This document shows, one piece after another, positions 44,486 to 54,368 of a DNA stretch of 64,000 bases (its first letter is position 1; the number at the start of each line of letters is the position of its first letter). Under the pieces are notes generated by a model that was not told the origin of the DNA, made no database searches, and saw only the letters and a list, made by a program, of their open reading frames with translations. This stretch comes from Gammaproteobacteria bacterium HGW-Gammaproteobacteria-13 (GTDB lineage: Bacteria > Pseudomonadota > Gammaproteobacteria > Pseudomonadales > Pseudomonadaceae), in assembly GCA_002840155.1 (NCBI GenBank), contig PGZH01000006.1, positions 1 through 64,000 of the forward strand, given 5' to 3'. The position numbers and the translations under genes are program-made.

Positions 44486-45511
44486 CTAGAGCGCCGGCAG
44501 TTGCTCCATCGGCCAGCGCGCCTGCACCTTGATGCTCAAATCCTCATGCTGCCCAGCTAGCAAGCGCTGGCAGCCGGCATAGGCGATCATCGCGCCGTTG
44601 TCGGTGCAGAACGCCGGGCGGGCGTAGAACACCTCACCCTTCAGCTCAGCGAGCATCTTCTCCAGCGACTGGCGCAGTGCCTGGTTGGCACTCACGCCGC
44701 CGGCGATGACCAGATTATTCAGCCCGGTTTGCTTGAGTGCACGCTTGCATTTGATGGTCAGGGTATCGACCACCGCCTGCTGGAACGCCAGGGCGATGTC
44801 GCAGCGGGTCTGCTCAGAGTTGTCGCCTGCCGCCTGGCACTGCTGCCAGGTGTTCAGGGTGAAGGTCTTCAGGCCGCTGAAGCTGAATTCCAGCCCAGGG
44901 CGATCAGTCATCGGCCGTGGAAATTTGAAACGCCCAGGCGTGCCGCTCAGCGCCAGGCGGGCAATCTCAGGACCACCGGGGTATTGCAGGCCCATCAGCT
45001 TGGCGGTCTTGTCGAACGCCTCGCCCGCTGCATCATCCAGGGACTCGCCGAGCAGCTGGTATTGACCGATGCCATCGACACGAACCAGCTGGGTATGCCC
45101 GCCCGACACCAACAAAGCGACGAACGGAAAAGCCGGTGGTTGTTCTTCCAACATCGGCGCCAGCAAGTGGCCTTCCATATGGTGAACACCCAGCGCCGGA
45201 ATGTCCCAGGCAAACGCCAGCGCCTGCGCGCAGGACGCCCCCACCAGCAGCGCACCGACCAGGCCGGGGCCGGCGGTATAGGCGATGGCGTCGATGTCAG
45301 TCGCCACGCAGTCGGCTTCGCTCAACACCTGGCGGATCAATGGCAGCATGCGCTTGACGTGATCGCGCGAGGCCAGCTCCGGCACCACGCCGCCATACAC
45401 ACGGTGCAGATCAATCTGGCTGAACAGCGCGTCGGCCAGCAGGCCGCGCTCGCTGTCGTAGAGCGCGACACCGGTTTCGTCGCAGGAGGTTTCCAATCCC
45501 AGAACCAGCAT
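44486..45511 (-). CDS. tsaD: tRNA N6-threonylcarbamoyladenosine transferase subunit TsaD
   Basis: Forms t6A37 on tRNAs that read ANN codons, with TsaB, TsaC and TsaE. The 341-aa protein shows [11 protein letters not shown], the metal-binding His pair in [10 protein letters not shown], and LVSGGHTQL. It is divergent from rpsU, a conserved arrangement in gamma-proteobacteria. The CAT-anticodon tRNA in this window is a likely substrate. Confidence 0.97.
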   Translation of the reverse strand: MLVLGLETSCDETGVALYDSERGLLADALFSQIDLHRVYGGVVPELASRDHVKRMLPLIRQVLSEADCVATDIDAIAYTAGPGLVGALLVGASCAQALAFAWDIPALGVHHMEGHLLAPMLEEQPPAFPFVALLVSGGHTQLVRVDGIGQYQLLGESLDDAAGEAFDKTAKLMGLQYPGGPEIARLALSGTPGRFKFPRPMTDRPGLEFSFSGLKTFTLNTWQQCQAAGDNSEQTRCDIALAFQQAVVDTLTIKCKRALKQTGLNNLVIAGGVSANQALRQSLEKMLAELKGEVFYARPAFCTDNGAMIAYAGCQRLLAGQHEDLSIKVQARWPMEQLPAL

Positions 45512-45603
45512 GGGCAGTGCCTTGTAGTAGTGTGTGCAACTTCGAAGGCGCGCATGATAATGGCCGCTGGCGCGAGCCGGCCAGCGCTTTTCGATCAGAG
45601 GCT

Positions 45604-45632
45604 TTGCATTCCTCGCGATGAGGCGGTAACAT
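45604..45632 (+). promoter_or_regulatory. Candidate rpsU operon promoter
   Basis: TTGCAT (45604-45609) and TAACAT (45627-45632) are exactly 17 nt apart in the tsaD-rpsU divergent region. Moderate matches to sigma-70 boxes. Confidence 0.4.
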
Positions 45633-45715
45633 CCGCAACCCTTAAAAACCTACGTTCTCCAGCGCCATCTGCCAGGAGTAACGTTACCCCCGGTAATAAA
45701 GAAGGTAAGCCCTGG

Positions 45716-45931
45716 ATGCCAGCCGTCAAAGTTAAAGAGAACGAACCCTTCGACGTAGCTCTGCGTCGTTTCAAGCGCTCCTGCGAAAAAGCCGGTGTTC
45801 TGGCTGAAGTTCGCAGCCGTGAATTCTACGAAAAGCCAACTTCCGAGCGTAAGCGCAAAGCAGCAGCCGCTGTTAAGCGTCACGCCAAGAAAGTGCAGCG
45901 CGAGCAGCGCCGCAGCGTTCGCCTGTACTAA
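45716..45931 (+). CDS. rpsU: 30S ribosomal protein S21
   Basis: Small basic ribosomal protein of 71 aa that helps start translation. The sequence [19 protein letters not shown] and the Arg-rich C-terminus ([11 protein letters not shown]) are diagnostic. GAAGG precedes the ATG. First gene of the rpsU-dnaG-rpoD macromolecular-synthesis operon. Confidence 0.98.
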   Translation: MPAVKVKENEPFDVALRRFKRSCEKAGVLAEVRSREFYEKPTSERKRKAAAAVKRHAKKVQREQRRSVRLY

Positions 45932-45976
45932 TCACCGCAGCTTTGCCTGCACGATTAGCTACAAGCAACGCCTGAC

Positions 45977-46042
45977 ACCCGGCCTTGGCCGGGTTTCGCT
46001 TTTAGACTCCGCGCCACCTCCGGGTGACGATCGGAGTCTTTT
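45977..46042 (+). terminator. Tandem attenuator hairpins between rpsU and dnaG
   Basis: The first hairpin (stem 45977-45984 with 45987-45994) is followed by TTCGCTTTT. A second (46005-46011 with 46032-46038, with an inner 4-bp stem) is followed by TTTT. A partial terminator after rpsU is known in E. coli and would lower dnaG expression relative to rpsU. Confidence 0.7.
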
Positions 46043-46095
46043 AGTTTTTGCCCCACCCTGTTCTGCCCCAGCGCATGACAGTATTCTGAGCGCCT

Positions 46096-48072
46096 ATGGC
46101 CGGCCTGATCCCACAGTCTTTTATCGATGACCTGCTCAACCGCACCGATATCGTCGACGTGGTCGCCTCGCGCATCCAGCTGAAAAAAGCCGGCAAGAAC
46201 TACACCGCCTGCTGCCCCTTCCACAAAGAAAAAAACCCCTCGTTCAGCGTCAGCCCGGACAAACAGTTCTATTACTGCTTTGGCTGCGGCGCCGGCGGCA
46301 ACGCCCTGGGTTTTGTCATGGACCACGACCAACTGGATTTCCCCCAGGCAATCGAGGACCTGGCCAAGCGCGCCGGCATGGAAGTGCCGCGCGAGGAAGG
46401 TGGACGCAGCAACAAGCCGCGCCAGCCTACGGATTCGCCGCTTTATCCACTACTGACCGCTGCCGCCGAGTTCTACAAACAGGCGCTGAAAAGCCACCCG
46501 CAACGCAAAGCCGCGATTGACTACCTCAAGGGTCGCGGCCTGTCCGGCGAGATCGCCCGCGACTTCGGCATGGGCTTCGCCCCGCCCGGCTGGGACAACC
46601 TGCTCAAGCACCTGGCCAGCGACAGCCTGCAACAAAAGGCGATGATCGACGCAGGCCTGCTGGTGGAGAACGCCGAAAGCGGCAAGCGTTACGACCGCTT
46701 CCGCGACCGCATCATGTTCCCCATCCGCGACAGCCGCGGCCGGGTGATCGCCTTCGGCGGCCGAGTACTGGGAGACGAAAAGCCGAAGTACCTGAACTCC
46801 CCGGAAACCCCGGTATTCCACAAAGGCCAGGAGCTTTACGGGCTGTTCGAAGCGCGCAAGCACAACCGCGACCTCGACGAGATCATGGTGGTTGAAGGCT
46901 ATATGGACGTGATTGCCCTGGCCCAGCAAGGCCTGCGCAACGCCGTCGCCACACTCGGCACCGCCACCAGCGAAGAACACCTCAAACGCCTGTTCCGCGT
47001 GGTGCCGAGCGTACTGTTCTGCTTCGATGGCGACGCAGCCGGCCGCAACGCCGCCTGGCGCGCCCTAGAGGCGACTCTGTCGAGCCTGCAGGACGGCCGC
47101 CGCGCGCGCTTTCTATTTCTGCCCGACGGTGAAGACCCGGACACCCTGGTGCGCAGCGAAGGTACCGACGCCTTCCGCGCGCGCATCAACCAGCACGCCC
47201 AACCACTGGCCGACTACTTCTTCCAGCAACTGAGTGAAGAAGCCGACCCGCGCTCCCTGGAAGGCAAAGCGCACCTGATGACCCTGGCCGCGCCGCTGAT
47301 CGACAAGATCCCTGGCAACAACCTGCGCGCTCTGATGCGCCAGCGCCTGAGCGAAATCACCGGCCTGTCCGGCGAAGCCCTGCAGCAGATGGCTCCCGCA
47401 TCGCGCAGCAGCCAACCGAGCCAGAGCAGCGCACCGCCCAGCGACTACCCGGATTACCCCGAGATTCCCGACAGCGCCTATTACGATGTCGAGCCGAGCC
47501 GCAACGAATACGAAAATCCAAGCCCCGCGCCAGAGTTTGAACGCAACAAAGGCAAGGGCAACTGGAAGAAAGACGGCGGCAAGTGGAGCAAGAAGGGCCA
47601 GGGCGAGTTCGCCCCGCGCGCACCACGCACTGCGGTCAGCGTCGAATCGCCACACCTGAGCGCGCTGCGCACCCTGCTGCACCACCCACAATTGGCGCAG
47701 AAGGTCGAAGATGTCAGCCATTTCGCCGCCGAAGACGATACCTACGCCCAGCTGCTGGTCGCCCTGCTTGGCGCCCTGCAAAAAAGCCCCAACCTGCGCT
47801 CACTGCAACTGATCGCACGCTGGCACGGCACCGAACAGGGCCGTCTATTGCGCGCCCTGGCCGAAAAGGAATGGCTGATTTCAGCCGACAACCTTGAACA
47901 ACAGTTTTTCGACACTATAACTAGTCTAGTAGCCCGCCAACGCGAGCGCAGCCTGGAACATTTGCTGCGCAAAGCCCGTCAAAGTGAGTTGAGCGCAGAA
48001 GAGAAAGATCAGCTGCGCAGCTTGCTGAGCCGTAATGCATCACCGGTAATCCCGAGTCCAACTGGCGCTTAG
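46096..48072 (+). CDS. dnaG: DNA primase
   Basis: Synthesises RNA primers for replication. The 658-aa product has a CHC2 zinc domain (CCPFHKEKNPSFSVS... FGCGAGG), a TOPRIM domain with VVEGYMD and FDGDAAGRNA, a Pro/Ser-rich linker and Lys/Gly-rich stretch (about 430-510), and a C-terminal DnaB-binding domain. Middle gene of the operon. Confidence 0.97.
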   Translation: MAGLIPQSFIDDLLNRTDIVDVVASRIQLKKAGKNYTACCPFHKEKNPSFSVSPDKQFYYCFGCGAGGNALGFVMDHDQLDFPQAIEDLAKRAGMEVPREEGGRSNKPRQPTDSPLYPLLTAAAEFYKQALKSHPQRKAAIDYLKGRGLSGEIARDFGMGFAPPGWDNLLKHLASDSLQQKAMIDAGLLVENAESGKRYDRFRDRIMFPIRDSRGRVIAFGGRVLGDEKPKYLNSPETPVFHKGQELYGLFEARKHNRDLDEIMVVEGYMDVIALAQQGLRNAVATLGTATSEEHLKRLFRVVPSVLFCFDGDAAGRNAAWRALEATLSSLQDGRRARFLFLPDGEDPDTLVRSEGTDAFRARINQHAQPLADYFFQQLSEEADPRSLEGKAHLMTLAAPLIDKIPGNNLRALMRQRLSEITGLSGEALQQMAPASRSSQPSQSSAPPSDYPDYPEIPDSAYYDVEPSRNEYENPSPAPEFERNKGKGNWKKDGGKWSKKGQGEFAPRAPRTAVSVESPHLSALRTLLHHPQLAQKVEDVSHFAAEDDTYAQLLVALLGALQKSPNLRSLQLIARWHGTEQGRLLRALAEKEWLISADNLEQQFFDTITSLVARQRERSLEHLLRKARQSELSAEEKDQLRSLLSRNASPVIPSPTGA

Positions 48073-48086
48073 GGGTGTTACTCGGG

Positions 48087-48092
48087 TATAAT
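48087..48092 (+). promoter_or_regulatory. Consensus -10 box ahead of rpoD
   Basis: A perfect TATAAT lies 48 nt before the rpoD ATG, just after the dnaG stop. No good -35 box stands at the normal distance, so an activator or a longer transcript may be involved. Confidence 0.45.
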
Positions 48093-48139
48093 CCGCGGCT
48101 TGTTTTTTGCCCGCCAAGACCTTCAGTGGATAGGGTGTT

Positions 48140-49984
48140 ATGTCCGGAAAAGCGCAACAGCAGTCTCGTATCAAAGAGTTGATCACCCTGGGTCGTGAGC
48201 AGAAGTATCTGACTTACGCAGAGGTCAACGACCACCTACCGGAAGATATTTCTGATCCGGAGCAGGTGGAAGACATCATCCGCATGATCAACGACATGGG
48301 GATCCCCGTACACGAGAGTGCTCCGGATGCGGACGCCCTTATGTTGGCCGACGCCGATACCGACGAGGCAGCCGCTGAAGAAGCCGCTGCAGCGCTGGCA
48401 GCGGTGGAGACTGATATCGGCCGCACGACGGACCCAGTGCGCATGTATATGCGTGAAATGGGCACCGTGGAATTGCTGACCCGCGAAGGCGAGATCGAAA
48501 TCGCCAAACGCATCGAGGAAGGCATCCGTGAAGTGATGGGCGCTATCGCTCATTTCCCCGGCACTGTCGACAGCATTCTGGCCGAGTACACCCGTGTTAC
48601 CACCGATGGTGGTCGCCTGGTTGAAGTCCTCAGCGGCTATATCGATCCGGATGACGGCATCGTTCCCGCTGAAGCAGCTGCGCCTGTCCCAGTTAAAGAC
48701 GGCGATGCTGCCGAAGAAACTGACGACGACGACGCTGAATCCAGCGATGACGAGGAAGAAGAAGGCGACGGCGGTCCGGACCCAGAAGAGGCCCTGCGCC
48801 GCTTCACCGCGATTGGCGACGCCCTTGAACTTGCCAAGAAAGCCCTGAAAAAGCACGGTCGTAACAGCAAGCAAGGCATTGCCGCGCTGAAAGAAATGGC
48901 CGAGCTGTTTATGCCGATCAAGCTCGTACCTAAACAGTACGATGCACTGGTTGTGCGTGTGCGCAGCTCCCTGGAGCGCCTGCGCGCCCAGGAACGCGCC
49001 ATCATGCAACTCTGCGTACGTGATGCACGTATGCCGCGCGCCGACTTCCTGCGCCTGTTCCCAGGCAATGAAATCGACGTCGAGTGGTCCGCTGGCCTGG
49101 CCAAAGGCAAAGCCAAGTACGCCGAAGCCATCGGTAACCTGCAAGGCGACATCCAGCGCTGCCAGCAAAAGCTGTCTGCCCTGGAAGCCGAATGCGAGTT
49201 GACCCTGGCTGAAATCAAGGACATCAACCGTCGCATGTCGATCGGCGAGGCCAAGGCCCGTCGCGCGAAGAAAGAGATGGTTGAAGCGAACTTGCGTCTG
49301 GTGATCTCAATTGCCAAGAAGTACACCAACCGTGGCCTGCAGTTCCTCGACCTGATCCAGGAAGGCAACATCGGCCTGATGAAGGCAGTGGACAAGTTCG
49401 AATACCGTCGCGGTTACAAGTTCTCGACCTACGCCACCTGGTGGATTCGCCAGGCGATCACCCGTTCGATTGCCGACCAAGCGCGCACCATCCGTATTCC
49501 GGTGCACATGATCGAGACAATCAACAAGCTCAACCGTATTTCCCGGCAGATGCTGCAGGAAATGGGTCGTGAACCGACCCCGGAAGAGCTGGGTGAGCGC
49601 ATGGAAATGCCTGAGGACAAGATCCGCAAGGTATTGAAGATCGCTAAAGAGCCGATCTCCATGGAAACCCCAATCGGTGATGACGAAGACTCCCATCTGG
49701 GTGACTTCATCGAAGACTCGACCATGCAGTCGCCAATCGATGTCGCCACTGTTGAGAGCCTTAAAGAAGCCACTCGTGAAGTACTCTCCGGCCTCACCGC
49801 GCGTGAAGCCAAGGTATTGCGCATGCGCTTCGGCATCGACATGAATACCGACCACACCCTTGAGGAGGTCGGTAAGCAGTTCGATGTAACCCGCGAGCGG
49901 ATTCGTCAGATCGAAGCCAAGGCGCTGCGTAAGCTGCGCCACCCGACGAGAAGCGAGCACCTGCGCTCCTTCCTCGACGAGTAA
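48140..49984 (+). CDS. rpoD: RNA polymerase sigma-70 factor RpoD
   Basis: Primary sigma factor. The 614-aa protein has region 1.1 at the N-terminus, region 1.2 ([11 protein letters not shown]), an acidic non-conserved region (about 185-220, Asp/Glu-rich), region 2 ([41 protein letters not shown], shown here by position about 395-435), region 3 and region 4 with the [17 protein letters not shown]. The gene is the standard multilocus marker for species assignment in this genus. Confidence 0.98.
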   Translation: MSGKAQQQSRIKELITLGREQKYLTYAEVNDHLPEDISDPEQVEDIIRMINDMGIPVHESAPDADALMLADADTDEAAAEEAAAALAAVETDIGRTTDPVRMYMREMGTVELLTREGEIEIAKRIEEGIREVMGAIAHFPGTVDSILAEYTRVTTDGGRLVEVLSGYIDPDDGIVPAEAAAPVPVKDGDAAEETDDDDAESSDDEEEEGDGGPDPEEALRRFTAIGDALELAKKALKKHGRNSKQGIAALKEMAELFMPIKLVPKQYDALVVRVRSSLERLRAQERAIMQLCVRDARMPRADFLRLFPGNEIDVEWSAGLAKGKAKYAEAIGNLQGDIQRCQQKLSALEAECELTLAEIKDINRRMSIGEAKARRAKKEMVEANLRLVISIAKKYTNRGLQFLDLIQEGNIGLMKAVDKFEYRRGYKFSTYATWWIRQAITRSIADQARTIRIPVHMIETINKLNRISRQMLQEMGREPTPEELGERMEMPEDKIRKVLKIAKEPISMETPIGDDEDSHLGDFIEDSTMQSPIDVATVESLKEATREVLSGLTAREAKVLRMRFGIDMNTDHTLEEVGKQFDVTRERIRQIEAKALRKLRHPTRSEHLRSFLDE

Positions 49985-49990
49985 CACCAA

Positions 49991-50016
49991 AACCCCCGGC
50001 CCTGCCGGGGGTTTTG
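49991..50016 (+). terminator. rpoD terminator
   Basis: A 10-bp GC-rich stem (49991-50000 with 50004-50013) with a 3-nt loop ends in TTTT. Confidence 0.9.
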
Positions 50017-50088
50017 CATTCCGGGCAACTACCAAGGCCTGCCAGGCGGTCTACACTTTTGCTAATTGCCCAGCGAACGAGCCAACCC

Positions 50089-53000
50089 ATGCCGCGTGTT
50101 GCAGCCACCCTCCTGTTGTGTCTGGCCTGCTGGACCGTGCCCGCCCTCAGCCTTGAGCTGACGCCCGCCGAGCAAACCTGGCTGGCGGAAAACCCGCAAC
50201 TGAGCCTGGGCGTTGACCGCGACTGGCCGCCGTACGAATTTATCGACAACAATGAGCAGTATCAGGGCCTGGCCGCCGACTACGTGCGGCTGATCGAACA
50301 GCGCCTGCCGGTCACCCTGCGCCCCGCCCCAGCACAGAACTGGAGCGAAGTGCTAGCCGATGCCAGAACCGGCAAGCTGCACCTACTGCCCAGCCTGATG
50401 GCCACCCCCGAACGCGAGCAGTACCTGACCTTCACCCGCCCCTACCTCGACTTCCCGATTGTCATCCTGAGCCAGGAGCAAGGCCCACAACCGCGCAGGC
50501 TGCGCGACCTGCAAGGGCTGCGCGTGGCCGTGGTGGACAGCTACGCCACTCACGAACTGCTGCGCGACAAACATCCCGACCTGCGCCTGTGGCCGCGCCC
50601 CAGCGTCGCCGCCGCCTTGCAGGCACTGGCTTCCGGGCAAGCCGATGCGATGGTCGGCGACCTCGCCTCCAGCGTCTGGCACCTGCGCCAACTCAAGCTC
50701 GATGGCATCGTCATCAGCGGGCAAACCCCGTACCGCTACCAACTGGCCATGGCCGTACCCAAGGATCAAGCGATCCTGGCCGGCATTCTCGACAAACTGC
50801 TGGGCGAACTCACCCCCAGTGAAATCGCCGACATCCAGCAGCGCTGGGTGAGCGATCCGCTTGACCAGCGCCCGTTCTGGCGCAGCCTGCTGCTGTTTGG
50901 CCTGCCCGGCTTGTTGGCAGCCCTGCTGATCATCTTCAGCATCCTGCGCATCAACCACCGCCTGCGCAGTGAAATGCACAACCGCGCCCTACTCGAAGGC
51001 GAGCTGCGTAACAGCGAGCAGCACTACCGCGGCCTGGTGGAAAGCCTCAACGCCGTTGCCTGGCAGATGGACCCCAGCGACTTTCGCTACACCTATGTCG
51101 CGCCCCAGGCAGAGAAACTGCTTGGCTATCCGGCGCAGGACTGGCTGCAACCCGGCTTTATCGAACGCATCCTGCACCCCGATGACGCGCGCCGCACCCT
51201 CGACTATTGCCGCAGTGAAACCCTGGCCGGGCGCGACCACAGCATGGATTACCGCATGCTCGCCGCCGACGGCCGCGAAGTCTGGGTACGCGATATCGTC
51301 ACGCTCTCGCCGCTGGATGGCAGCCAGATGCTGCGTGGCCTGCTGATCGACATCACCGAAACCAAGCGCACCGAACAGGCACTGGCCCTGTCGGAGCAGA
51401 AGTTCGCCTCGGTGTTCCACAGCTGCCCGGACATCATCGCCCTGCTCAACCTGCACGACGGCCGCCTGCTGGCGGTCAACAACACCTTCGAGCAGCAGTT
51501 CGGCATCAGCGCCGCCGAAGCCATCGGCCATACCAGCTCAGAGCTGGACCTGTGGATGGAGCAAGGCATCGGCCCACGCATTCTGGAAATGCTGCGCAAG
51601 GGCAGCGCGCACAACATCGAGGGCCGCTTTCGCCGGCGCGACGGCAGCCAGTTCACCGCGCTGATTTCCGCGCAGAAGGTCACCCTGGATGACAGCAGCA
51701 CCCTGGTCGTGGCGGTACGTGACATCAGCGAGTTGAAGGACACCCAACAGCGCCTGAAACTCTCCGAGGACAAATTCGCCAAGGCCTTCCACGCTTCCCC
51801 CGACGGCCTGCTGATCACCCGCCTGAGCGACGGCCAACTTCTGGACGTCAACGAAGGCTTCAGCCGCATCACCGGCTACAGCGTTAACGAAGCGACCGAC
51901 AGCTCGACCCTGCAACTGGGCATCTGGGCCGACCCGGAAGACCGCACGCGGATGTTCGAGCACGTACAACAGCACGGCTCGGTGCGCGACTTCCGCGCCC
52001 TGATCCGCACCCGCAACGGCTCGCTGCGCACCTGTGAGATGTCGGTGCAGCCGATCCCCATCGAAGGCGACACCTGCATGCTGACCATCGCGCGCGACAT
52101 CACCGAGCGCGAGCAGATGCAGGAAAACCTCAAGCAGGCCGCCACCGTTTTCGAAAGCACCGCCGAAGGCGTGATGATCACCGACCTGCAGCAGCGCATC
52201 ACCGCCGTCAACCGCGCCTTCACCACCATCACCGGCTACAGCGAAGCCGAAGCCCTCGGCCAGTCGCCGCGCCTGCTCGCCTCCGGCAACCACGACAGCG
52301 CGTTTTACGCCGCCATGTGGCACAACCTCAGCGCCTCCGGGCACTGGCAAGGCGAGATCTGGAACAAGCGCAAGAGCGGCGAGCTCTACCCGGAATGGCT
52401 GACCATCAGCGCCGTGCGTGACAGTGATCAGCAGATCACCCACTTTGTCGGGGTATTTGCCGATATCAGCTCGCTCAAGCACGCCCAGGCCAGCCTCGAC
52501 CACCAGGCCCATCACGACCCGCTGACCGGCCTGCCCAACCGCATGCTGTTCGAAGCACGCCTGCGCGCCGCCCTCGAAGACGCGCACATCGACAAACGCA
52601 TGGGCGCCGTACTGTTTATCGACCTGGACCGCTTCAAACACATCAACGACAGCCTCGGCCACCCGGTCGGCGACCAACTGCTGAAGAGCATTGCCGTACG
52701 CCTGAAAGCCCACCTACGTGATATCGACACCGTGGCGCGCCTCGGCGGTGATGAATTCATCATCCTGCTACCCGGCCTGCAGCACGATGGCGATGCCGAG
52801 CTGGTCGCGCACAAGCTGCTCGACTGCTTCAGCTTGCCCTTCCAGTTCGACGAACAGGAGCTGTTTATCAGCGCCAGCATCGGCATCAGTCGCTACCCGG
52901 ATGACGGCGACGATGTCGCCACCCTGGTGAAAAATGCCGATGCCGCCATGTACCGCTCCAAGGCGCGCGGGCGCAACCGCGTAGAGCTGTACACCCGCGA

Positions 53001-53823
53001 CCTCACCTTCCAGGCCACCGAACGCATGGCCCTGGAGCGCGAGTTGCGCCGCGCCATCGAGCTGGAACAACTGCAGCTCTACTACCAACCCAAGCGCAGC
53101 CTGAGCAGCAACCGCCTGATTGGCGCCGAAGCACTGGTGCGCTGGCATCACCCGGTATTCGGCGAAATCCCACCGGATCGCTTTATCCCCCTGGCCGAGG
53201 AAACCGGCCTGATCATCGCCCTCGGCGACTGGGTGCTGCGCCAAGCCTGCTGGCAAATGCAGCAATGGCAACAACAGCACGCCCCCTTCGGCCCGCTGTC
53301 GGTCAACCTGACCGGCGTGCAACTGCGCCAGCCGCACCTGCTGGTACGCATCTCCAGCCTGCTGGAAGACCACAACCTGGCCCCCGAACTGCTGCAACTG
53401 GAAATCACCGAAAGCTTCATCATGAACCAGGCCGAAGAAGCCCTGAACCTGCTGCACCAGCTGAAAAACCTGGGCATCCAACTGGCCATCGATGATTTCG
53501 GCACCGGCTATTCCTCGCTCAGCTACCTCAAGCGCCTGCCGGTCGACACCCTGAAAATCGACCAATCCTTCGTGCGCGGCCTACCCAATGACAGCAACGA
53601 CGTCGCCATCGTGCGCGCCATCATCGCCCTGGGGCGCAGCATGCAACTGACCGTGATCGCCGAAGGGGTGGAAACCAAAGCCCAGGAACTGTTCCTCGCC
53701 GCCGAAGGCTGCGAGCAGATCCAGGGCTTCGTCATCAGCCGCGCCATCCATGCGGACGCCTTCGCACAAAACTTCCTCACCCCGCGCCATTCGGTTGGCG
53801 CTGCCGAGAAGGCACCGGTATAA
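50089..53823 (+). CDS. Periplasmic-sensor PAS-GGDEF-EAL protein
   Basis: A 1244-aa c-di-GMP protein. Order: signal sequence (about 1-22), periplasmic solute-binding domain (SBP_bac_3 type, about 25-250, with LSLGVDRDWPPYEF), a transmembrane helix (about 262-286), four PAS/PAC domains (about 300-810), GGDEF (GGDEF at 886-890) and EAL (EAL at 1014-1016, DDFGTGYSSLSYLKRLP later). Both catalytic signatures are intact, so it may make or break c-di-GMP in response to a periplasmic ligand such as an amino acid. The ATG at 50089 gives a clean signal peptide. Confidence 0.93.
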   Translation: MPRVAATLLLCLACWTVPALSLELTPAEQTWLAENPQLSLGVDRDWPPYEFIDNNEQYQGLAADYVRLIEQRLPVTLRPAPAQNWSEVLADARTGKLHLLPSLMATPEREQYLTFTRPYLDFPIVILSQEQGPQPRRLRDLQGLRVAVVDSYATHELLRDKHPDLRLWPRPSVAAALQALASGQADAMVGDLASSVWHLRQLKLDGIVISGQTPYRYQLAMAVPKDQAILAGILDKLLGELTPSEIADIQQRWVSDPLDQRPFWRSLLLFGLPGLLAALLIIFSILRINHRLRSEMHNRALLEGELRNSEQHYRGLVESLNAVAWQMDPSDFRYTYVAPQAEKLLGYPAQDWLQPGFIERILHPDDARRTLDYCRSETLAGRDHSMDYRMLAADGREVWVRDIVTLSPLDGSQMLRGLLIDITETKRTEQALALSEQKFASVFHSCPDIIALLNLHDGRLLAVNNTFEQQFGISAAEAIGHTSSELDLWMEQGIGPRILEMLRKGSAHNIEGRFRRRDGSQFTALISAQKVTLDDSSTLVVAVRDISELKDTQQRLKLSEDKFAKAFHASPDGLLITRLSDGQLLDVNEGFSRITGYSVNEATDSSTLQLGIWADPEDRTRMFEHVQQHGSVRDFRALIRTRNGSLRTCEMSVQPIPIEGDTCMLTIARDITEREQMQENLKQAATVFESTAEGVMITDLQQRITAVNRAFTTITGYSEAEALGQSPRLLASGNHDSAFYAAMWHNLSASGHWQGEIWNKRKSGELYPEWLTISAVRDSDQQITHFVGVFADISSLKHAQASLDHQAHHDPLTGLPNRMLFEARLRAALEDAHIDKRMGAVLFIDLDRFKHINDSLGHPVGDQLLKSIAVRLKAHLRDIDTVARLGGDEFIILLPGLQHDGDAELVAHKLLDCFSLPFQFDEQELFISASIGISRYPDDGDDVATLVKNADAAMYRSKARGRNRVELYTRDLTFQATERMALERELRRAIELEQLQLYYQPKRSLSSNRLIGAEALVRWHHPVFGEIPPDRFIPLAEETGLIIALGDWVLRQACWQMQQWQQQHAPFGPLSVNLTGVQLRQPHLLVRISSLLEDHNLAPELLQLEITESFIMNQAEEALNLLHQLKNLGIQLAIDDFGTGYSSLSYLKRLPVDTLKIDQSFVRGLPNDSNDVAIVRAIIALGRSMQLTVIAEGVETKAQELFLAAEGCEQIQGFVISRAIHADAFAQNFLTPRHSVGAAEKAPV

Positions 53824-53838
53824 TCCGCCCGCTTCTGA

Positions 53839-53915
53839 GGGCCCATAGCTCAGTTGGTTAGAGCAGAGGACTCATAATCCTTTGGTCCACGGTTCGAGTC
53901 CGTGTGGGCCCACCA
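53839..53915 (+). tRNA. tRNA with CAT anticodon (probably tRNA-Ile2)
   Basis: A complete 77-nt cloverleaf with encoded CCA. Acceptor GGGCCCA pairs with TGGGCCC, the anticodon loop is CTCATAA and the T arm is CACGG-TTCGAGT-CCGTG. A CAT anticodon can be Met or lysidine-modified Ile2. C4-G69 and C5-G68, reported as TilS recognition features in E. coli tRNA-Ile2, are present, whereas E. coli elongator tRNA-Met has U4-A69 and A5-U68, so Ile2 is favoured. It marks the edge of the accessory region. Confidence 0.93.
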
Positions 53916-53920
53916 ACTCC

Positions 53921-53945
53921 AAAGCCGCGCACTGCGCGGCTTTTT
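53921..53945 (+). terminator. tRNA terminator
   Basis: A 10-bp stem (53921-53930 with 53934-53943) with loop ACT is followed by a T run. The core is an exact inverted copy of the hairpin at 63573-63597. Confidence 0.9.
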
Positions 53946-53973
53946 CATGTCTGCGAGAAAAACAGCTAAGCCA

Positions 53974-54004
53974 GTACAAAAGTACACTGCCGGTACAGCA
54001 GTAC
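53974..54004 (+). repeat. Symmetric GTAC motif cluster
   Basis: GTAC occurs at 53974, 53982, 53993 and 54001, spaced 8, 11 and 8 nt. Similar GTACA-rich tracts often lie between a tRNA and the integrase gene of integrated islands. It could be an arm-type integrase or regulator binding site. Confidence 0.5.
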
Positions 54005-54023
54005 GCTTTGGACCAGGAAAAAG

Positions 54024-54116
54024 ATGGCCACCATCGTCAAAACGGACACAGGCAACTATAAAGCCCTGGTGCGGAAAACCGGCTGGTGGACTCGATTGGA
54101 AGCTTTCATACAGTGA
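54024..54116 (+). pseudogene. Stub of a tyrosine-recombinase integrase
   Basis: Thirty codons beginning MATIVKTDTGNYKALVRKTG, behind AGGAAAAAG, then diverging and stopping. The opening closely resembles the N-terminus of island integrases in Pseudomonas (MATIxKTxSGxWKAxxRKTGWP). The catalytic domain is absent. Its place just after a tRNA is where such an integrase normally sits, so this is probably the remnant of the enzyme that brought in the island. The rest of 54117-54368 shows no convincing gene. Confidence 0.65.
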
Positions 54117-54196
54117 ATATCGTGGAGCTGGATGATGGTGTAGCGGTAAGGGGAGACTGCAATCAAATCAGCCCGCCCGAAGAAAACACCCATTAG
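54086..54196 (+). other. Short open frame overlapping the integrase stub
   Basis: A 36-codon frame from GTG at 54086 reads like normal protein (SFHTVNIVELDDGVAVRGDC) and ends at 54196. It lacks a clear ribosome-binding site. It may be the C-terminal end of another truncated gene joined to the integrase stub by deletion. Not recognised. Confidence 0.3.
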
Positions 54197-54368
54197 TTGG
54201 CCGTATTGTGGGGCCTGGAGGAGGGGGCTACGAAACTAGGGATGCTTCACTGGAAGCAAACCTACCGACGCATGCACGATGTTACCGCCTCGAAAAGTGA
54301 ACCTAGCCACATCGGAAAAATCCCATGGAGCTCAGAATGCTTGATGATTTGGCACAAGGACGACAGCC

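Noticed and set aside
44729-45931. 400-codon plus-strand frame ending with S21
   Set aside because: Only the last 71 codons are rpsU; the rest is antisense to tsaD.
52768-53565. Minus-strand frame opposite the GGDEF-EAL gene
   Set aside because: Composition of an antisense shadow; the plus strand carries the EAL domain here.
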